The notes beneath the pieces are model-generated. The model made no database searches. It saw only the letters and a program-made list of their open reading frames with translations, and had not been told where the DNA came from. Positions 59,742-64,000 of a stretch of 64,000 nucleotides of DNA are shown here, one piece after another (position 1 is the first letter of the stretch; each line of letters opens with the position of its first letter). Both the position numbers and the translations under genes were made by a program. This DNA is from PFL25 sp046260155 (GTDB lineage: Bacteria; Chloroflexota; Anaerolineae; Anaerolineales; UBA4823). Location: positions 1 to 64,000 of the forward strand of contig JBJYXV010000013.1 in assembly GCA_046260155.1 (NCBI GenBank), in the 5' to 3' direction.

Positions 59742-60776
59742 ATGAATTCAATCGAGCGTACTCTCCGGACAATATCTTTTCAACCCGTTGACAGGGTCCC
59801 AGTTGATCTTCACAATTTCATGGTCACCCCCCGGTTTCTGGGCGTTAGCGATTATGCTGAATTTTTCCGCAACGGGGAAGCAATGGCAGAAGCCCAGATC
59901 AAAGCCTGGAAGCGGTATGGGCATGATGTCTTGTTAGTTGAAAATGGGACAGCTGCCTTGGCAGAAGCCTGCGGGGTGAAGGTCGAATACCTGAAAGATT
60001 CTGCTCCCGTCGCAAAAATACCAGCCATCAGCAGCCTGGACGAAGTTGATAAACTGGAAATTCCTGATCCATATAAAGATCCATTGTTAAGTGAATTACT
60101 GAAGACCACCCGCATCATCGTAGAAGAGATCGGAGATCAGGCCTTTGTAATGGGCCGGGCAGACCAGGGACCATTCAGCCTGGCCTGTGAGATTCGCGGG
60201 ATGGGTGAATTCCTTTTAGATCTTGCCCTGGGTAAGAAACTGGATAAAATCCACCAATTACTGGATTTCTGCCGATCCGTTTCCGAACAGTACATCATGG
60301 CACAAATCGATCAGGGTGCTCATGCGACTTCGATTGGTGATTCACCTTCAGGACCAGATGTGATTTCACCAAAATACTACCGGGAATTTGCTTATCCTTA
60401 CGTAAAAAAACTGGTCAGCAATGTAAAGAAGAAAAACATTCTTCTTGCATACCATATCTGCGGAAATTCCACACCGATCATCGAGGACATGGTCAGCACA
60501 GGGGCTGCGATCCTCGAAATTGACCAAAAAGCGGACCAGCTGGTATGTAAGGCAGCTGCCTCTGGCAAAGCCACGCTGCTGGGTCCAATTGACCCGAGTG
60601 AAGTAATGGCGAATGGCACTCCTGAGTTGGTCATGCAAAAATGCAATGAAGCTTTGGAAAACCTGTCACCAGGAGGTGGTTTTATCCTTGGCCCTGGATG
60701 TGCCTTGCCGCCTAATACCCCGGATGAAAATATTGATGCCATGATCGAGGCATCCAAAAAGTTTAAGCTTCAATGA
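59742..60776 (+). CDS. Uroporphyrinogen-decarboxylase-superfamily protein with MtaA/CmuA-type zinc motif
   Basis: 344 residues. The start MNSIERTLRTISFQPVDRVPVDL is typical of the URO-D/MtaA family. Haem-pathway HemE residues for uroporphyrinogen binding (for instance the R-Q-A-G-R motif) are not seen. Instead it has His238-x-Cys240 (YHICGNSTPI) and a distal Cys320 (GPGCALPPNTP), the H-x-C-x(n)-C zinc set of methylcobamide:thiol methyltransferases. That suggests methyl transfer, not decarboxylation. No corrinoid protein or MtaB-like gene is nearby. The place in a sugar operon is common for such proteins in anaerobes but unexplained. Next gene after 71 bp. Confidence 0.85.
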   Translation: MNSIERTLRTISFQPVDRVPVDLHNFMVTPRFLGVSDYAEFFRNGEAMAEAQIKAWKRYGHDVLLVENGTAALAEACGVKVEYLKDSAPVAKIPAISSLDEVDKLEIPDPYKDPLLSELLKTTRIIVEEIGDQAFVMGRADQGPFSLACEIRGMGEFLLDLALGKKLDKIHQLLDFCRSVSEQYIMAQIDQGAHATSIGDSPSGPDVISPKYYREFAYPYVKKLVSNVKKKNILLAYHICGNSTPIIEDMVSTGAAILEIDQKADQLVCKAAASGKATLLGPIDPSEVMANGTPELVMQKCNEALENLSPGGGFILGPGCALPPNTPDENIDAMIEASKKFKLQ

Positions 60777-60847
60777 AAAGGAGAAGTTATTTGAAAGAAT
60801 GCTTGAATACACAGGTCTGATGGATTATTTACTACATGGAGGTTTAC

Positions 60848-61711
60848 ATGACATTAAAAGTTGGAATTGATAACTATAGTTACCATCGGTTTTTTGGAGA
60901 GGTATATCCCCAACAAGAAACCCCAGAAAAGCAGATGACTATAGAAGATTTCCTCAAACGCGCAAAAGAACTTGGTGTGGATGGGGTCTCACTGGAATCA
61001 TGCTTCGTCAAGAGTTATGATCCCGGATACCTGTCCGAACTCAAGAGCTCCCTGGATGATTATGGCTTCGACCGGGTGTGGGCCTGGGGACACCCCGACG
61101 GGCTTGAGGGGGGCAAAAATGAAGCGATGCTCACCGAGATGATCGAGCATATTTCATATGCCAAGGCGATCGGCGCAGAGGTGATGCGAGTGGTAGGCAG
61201 CAGTCTTGCTTTCCGCTTCGAACCTCATGGACCGCAACTCGAGAAGCTGACCAGGATGTTCAAGGAAGCTGTGAAAGTGGCTGAGGAGATGAACATCAAG
61301 ATGGCTGTCGAGAACCACTTCGACTTTGACTCGGATGAATACCTGGCCTTGATTGAGGAAGTTGGATCTCCATTTTTTGGTCTGACATTCGACACGGGTA
61401 ACTTCACCCGGTTATTGGACGAACCGGTGAAAGCCATGGAGAAATTGGGAAAATATGTCTACGCCACTCACGTCAAAGACTTAAGAATTAGACCCGATAC
61501 TCCAGCAGATGAGTGGTTCTTCTTCTCCTCTGTCCCGGTGGGTGATGGTTATCTCAACATACCCGAACTGGCCAGAATGCTCGCCGCATTGAACTATCAG
61601 GGATTGCTGGCGATCGAGTTGGATTTCACTCACCCAGAGTACGCCGGGCAGGAAGATGCCGCAGTGGAAAAAAGCGTCAAGTACCTGCAGAAATTGGTCG
61701 CGGAAATCTAG
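60848..61711 (+). CDS. Xylose-isomerase-like TIM barrel (sugar phosphate isomerase/epimerase), copy 2
   Basis: 287 residues from the ATG at 60848, five bases after GGAGG; an ATG 12 bases earlier is in the ribosome site region. Metal ligands: Glu155 (MAVENHFDF), Asp182 (LTFDTGNF), His208 (ATHVKD), Glu257 (AIELD). It is more than half identical by eye to the first enzyme of the cluster (43303-44172), sharing HRFFGEVY, GVSLESCF, AWGHPDGLE and FRFEPHGPQ. It sits 19 bp before the second Gfo/Idh/MocA dehydrogenase; such pairs act on 3-keto-glycosides in known pathways. Substrate unknown. Confidence 0.88.
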   Translation: MTLKVGIDNYSYHRFFGEVYPQQETPEKQMTIEDFLKRAKELGVDGVSLESCFVKSYDPGYLSELKSSLDDYGFDRVWAWGHPDGLEGGKNEAMLTEMIEHISYAKAIGAEVMRVVGSSLAFRFEPHGPQLEKLTRMFKEAVKVAEEMNIKMAVENHFDFDSDEYLALIEEVGSPFFGLTFDTGNFTRLLDEPVKAMEKLGKYVYATHVKDLRIRPDTPADEWFFFSSVPVGDGYLNIPELARMLAALNYQGLLAIELDFTHPEYAGQEDAAVEKSVKYLQKLVAEI

Positions 61712-61730
61712 TGATAAAGGAAATGAAAAA

Positions 61731-62888
61731 ATGAAAGAATTAAATGTTGCGATAATTGGTTACAAGTTTATGGGCAGGGCCCACTCGAATGCCTGGCAGA
61801 ATATCACCAATTTCTTCGATGTGCCCTACAAGCCGGTACTGAAAGTCGCTTGTGGCAGGCACGAAGAGGATGTCCAGGAATTTGCAGACCGCTGGGGATG
61901 GGAAGAAGTCGAGACGGATTGGCAAAAGGTGGTTGAACGTGACGATATCGATATTATCGATATATCGACTCCCCCAGCGCTGCATTATCCCATCGCAGTT
62001 GCTGCCGCAAAGGCCGGGAAACATATCTTCTGTGAAAAACCGATTTCCCTGACCGCGGATGAAGCATTAAAAATGTACGAGGCTGCTGAAGAAGCAGGTG
62101 TAGTGCATTACCTCAACCATAACTATCGCCGCTGTCCTGCGGTCATGCTTGCCAAGCAGTTGATCGATGAAGGTAAGTTGGGCCAGATCTATCACTGGCG
62201 AGGCTGCTACCTGCAATCCTGGCTGATGGATCCCGAATTCACGCTCACCTGGCACATGCAGAAAGAAATTGCTGGATCAGGCGCCAGTGGCGGGATCAAT
62301 TCCCACAGCGTAGACCTGGCCCGTTTCTTGGTAGGTGAGATTAAGTCGGTCTCCGCCATGACCAAAACCTTCATTAAAGAACGACCCATCTCTGAGGGTA
62401 CAGGAGGTGGCACATTTGCTTCGGGAGAATCGACCGGCAAAATGGGCAAGGTTACGGTGGAAGATGCAATTTCGATGGTAGCGGAGTTCGAGAACGGTGC
62501 CCTGGGTTCATTTGAAGCAACCATGTTCGCCATTGGGCGCGAGAATTATAATTATTTCGAGATCTATGGCTCGAAGGGCGCGGTGATTTTCAATTTAGAG
62601 CGCATGAATGAATTGCAGTACTACTCAGGTGAAGATGGGGAGGGCGAGAAAGGGTTCCGGACCATTCTTGCCACCCAATCGATCCATCCCTATATCTCTG
62701 CCTGGTGGCCGCCCGCTCATAATATCGGCTACGAGCATGAGTTCCATCATGCGGTATACGATTTCCTGAATGCAATAGCTTCCGGAGAACCGATTGCACC
62801 TAATTTTTACGATGGCTATCTGGGCATGAAAGTGTTGGAAGCCGGATTGAAATCAGCAGAAACCAGGAAGCAGATAGATATCGAGTAA
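61731..62888 (+). CDS. Gfo/Idh/MocA-family dehydrogenase 2 (sugar/glycoside 3-dehydrogenase-like)
   Basis: 385 residues from the ATG at 61731 (AAAGGAAATG upstream). Rossmann GYKFMGRAHSNAW (10-22), DISTPPALHYPIAVAAAKAGKHIFCEKPISL with the EKP motif at 102-104, then LQSWLMDPEFTLTWHMQKEIAGSGASGGINSHSVDLARFLVGEI, which is the pattern of longer members such as levoglucosan dehydrogenase and DgpA-type glycoside 3-oxidases. It differs from the dehydrogenase at 52969, which is inositol-dehydrogenase-like. It would oxidise a sugar or glycoside at a secondary hydroxyl. Last gene of the cluster; a strong terminator follows. Confidence 0.9.
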   Translation: MKELNVAIIGYKFMGRAHSNAWQNITNFFDVPYKPVLKVACGRHEEDVQEFADRWGWEEVETDWQKVVERDDIDIIDISTPPALHYPIAVAAAKAGKHIFCEKPISLTADEALKMYEAAEEAGVVHYLNHNYRRCPAVMLAKQLIDEGKLGQIYHWRGCYLQSWLMDPEFTLTWHMQKEIAGSGASGGINSHSVDLARFLVGEIKSVSAMTKTFIKERPISEGTGGGTFASGESTGKMGKVTVEDAISMVAEFENGALGSFEATMFAIGRENYNYFEIYGSKGAVIFNLERMNELQYYSGEDGEGEKGFRTILATQSIHPYISAWWPPAHNIGYEHEFHHAVYDFLNAIASGEPIAPNFYDGYLGMKVLEAGLKSAETRKQIDIE

Positions 62889-62922
62889 GATCGATAGAAT
62901 TTACCTGCAAAACAGGAAGAAT

Positions 62923-62950
62923 AAATCGGGAGGCCATGGCCTCCCGATTT
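62923..62950. terminator. Strong bidirectional terminator at the end of the sugar cluster
   Basis: A perfect 28-bp palindrome centred at 62936/62937, with arms AAATCGGGAGGCCA and its complement. The A-rich left flank and T-rich right flank give U-runs on both strands. It lies 35 bases after the stop of the dehydrogenase gene and also downstream of the convergent FGGY kinase. Confidence 0.85.
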
Positions 62951-63086
62951 GCGTTTCTATCGCTGACTGGATGCTCGCCAGAGAAGGAGGTATCTTCAGG
63001 GATAATCTTTTTGTTTCGTAGCAATCACGCACAATGGCTATAAAAAATGGGGGTTGAAAAAAGTAATCCCCAAATAACAACTTGTA

Positions 63087-64000
63087 TCAAAGGGAAATTT
63101 GACTGAGAGATTCCCCAATTTCAGCTTGAGATATTCGTAACATCTCATACACCGGTTCTAATTTCTTATAATCCTCGTGGTGTTCTGGAACTGGCTCTGC
63201 AATACTTTCGATCTCATGGATTTGATCGACTTTTGAAAAATCCTTCCACAATCCACAGCCGACTGCAGCAATTGCCGCAGCACCCAGCGATCCAGCCTCT
63301 TCTCCAATATTTGTTTTTATAATATTCATGTTAAATACATCTGCAAATATCTGGCGCCATAATTTGTTTTTACTGCCGCCGCCCACAATCACCATTTCAT
63401 CACTCAGGTTGGAAAACCTCTTTAACACCTTTAGCACCGAACCAAGGTTCATGGCGATGCCTTCCATGCCAGCTCTTATCAAATCTGCTCGTGTATGGCC
63501 AAGGTCAAGTCCCGAGAATGCACCCCGGATATTGGCATTCGGCTCCTGGGAAGATCCACCCGCAAGACTTGGATTAAACAAAAGCTTATTTGCTCCTGTA
63601 CTGGATTCTTCTGCAAGCTGCGCCATCAAATCATAAACATCCTGGTTTGTCTGGTTGGCTCTTTCCAGCAGATCAGGGCAGATATTATCACGCAGCCACC
63701 GGAACGAATTCCCGGCAGAAAAGATGCTCACTGCAGACGTAAACATTCCTGGGATCACATGGGTGAATACAAAAGGTTTGCTGATTGCATCCAGGACCGG
63801 CTGGTCATCGGAAACAGCAATCCAGGCGGAAGAGCCCAAGGATAAATATACTCTCCCGCTGGCAGTGTTTCTAGCCCCAAGTGCCATGCAGGAGTTGTCA
63901 ACGCCTCCACAGGCAACTTTAACTCTTTCTGGTAATCCAAGGCTTTGAGCTGCTTGTGGCGAGAGTTCACCAATAATTTCTGTCGAAGGTACGATTTCAG
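63087..64000 (-). CDS. FGGY-family carbohydrate kinase (xylulokinase-like), 5' end outside the window
   Basis: The frame is open past the window end: codons from 64000 down read EIVPSTEIIGELSPQAAQSLGLPERVKVACGGVDNSCMALGARNTASGRVYLSLGSSAWIAVSD, so an internal ATG at 63887 is not the start. Phosphate-2 region CGGVDNSCMALGARN...LSLGSSAW and adenosine motif EMVIVGGGSKNKLWRQIFADVFNMNIIKTN, with GSLGAAAIAAVGCGLWKD, are the C-terminal half of an FGGY kinase. It differs from the kinase at 51404. It probably belongs to a second sugar operon to the right, on the minus strand. Confidence 0.9.
   Translation of the reverse strand, partial: EIVPSTEIIGELSPQAAQSLGLPERVKVACGGVDNSCMALGARNTASGRVYLSLGSSAWIAVSDDQPVLDAISKPFVFTHVIPGMFTSAVSIFSAGNSFRWLRDNICPDLLERANQTNQDVYDLMAQLAEESSTGANKLLFNPSLAGGSSQEPNANIRGAFSGLDLGHTRADLIRAGMEGIAMNLGSVLKVLKRFSNLSDEMVIVGGGSKNKLWRQIFADVFNMNIIKTNIGEEAGSLGAAAIAAVGCGLWKDFSKVDQIHEIESIAEPVPEHHEDYKKLEPVYEMLRISQAEIGESLSQISL

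Noticed and set aside
1..64000. CRISPR arrays, tRNA/rRNA genes, prophage or transposase genes
   Set aside because: No regularly spaced repeats, structural RNA signatures or phage/transposase motifs were found on reading both strands; a covariance-model search could still reveal a missed RNA.

Overview
The window looks like chromosome of a Chloroflexota bacterium, most likely an Anaerolineae-type heterotroph (inference, moderate confidence). Reasons: GC content near 50% by eye; the tight ruvB - DUF2905 - queA - family-5 uracil-DNA glycosylase operon; an ADP-forming acetyl-CoA synthetase followed by a DRTGG-domain partner; an F420-type LLM oxidoreductase; lipobox lipoproteins with WD40-like propellers; a MalT/LuxR-type giant regulator; and a ribose-type sugar ABC system. 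No rRNA, tRNA, CRISPR array, prophage or transposase gene was seen. One short palindromic repeat of MITE/REP type lies at 19811-19920.

Layout. 1-3970 (+): a 5'-truncated membrane M28 peptidase, a kinase-fold protein and a class III aminotransferase in a close row. 4007-5317 (-): pyrimidine-nucleoside phosphorylase with a very good promoter. 5528-17733 (-): a cell-surface glycan region with GT2, GT4, asparagine synthase, a flippase-like membrane protein and three large GT-C-type membrane glycosyltransferases, separated by two roughly 420-bp gaps without genes. 18000-19034 (+): a membrane-anchored alpha/beta hydrolase, then about 0.9 kb of poorly coding DNA containing the repeat. 19955-22990 (-): the DNA repair/queuosine operon. 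23166-38803: housekeeping and assorted genes (upp, lipoproteins, AlkZ-like protein, fructose bisphosphatase, LLM oxidoreductase, ADP-forming acetyl-CoA synthetase, nitroreductase, HDAC-like deacetylase, secreted M28 peptidase, O-methyltransferase, PspC, esterase). 38830-41929 (-): a small conserved protein and the LuxR/MalT regulator.

42423-62888 (+) is the most distinctive part: about 20 kb and 19 co-directional genes for uptake and breakdown of an unidentified sugar, polyol or sugar acid. A GntR/UTRA regulator, preceded by two perfect palindromes around its promoter, opens the cluster. It is followed by four xylose-isomerase-like TIM barrels (the first and the last are close paralogues), an RbsA/RbsC/RbsC/substrate-binding-lipoprotein transporter, an FGGY kinase, two Gfo/Idh/MocA dehydrogenases, a zinc alcohol dehydrogenase without the structural-zinc cysteines, a cupin phosphoglucose isomerase-like protein, a D-2-hydroxyacid dehydrogenase, a KDPG-type aldolase, a divergent shikimate-dehydrogenase-like protein, a fucose-isomerase-like protein and a UroD/MtaA-like protein that keeps the methyltransferase zinc motif. 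No dehydratase that would feed the aldolase is present, so the pathway cannot be read off directly. A strong 28-bp palindrome ends the cluster, facing a second, truncated FGGY kinase on the minus strand.

Gene calls rest on reading translations, motifs and spacing by eye. Substrates of the sugar cluster and of the glycosyltransferases are not determinable from sequence alone.
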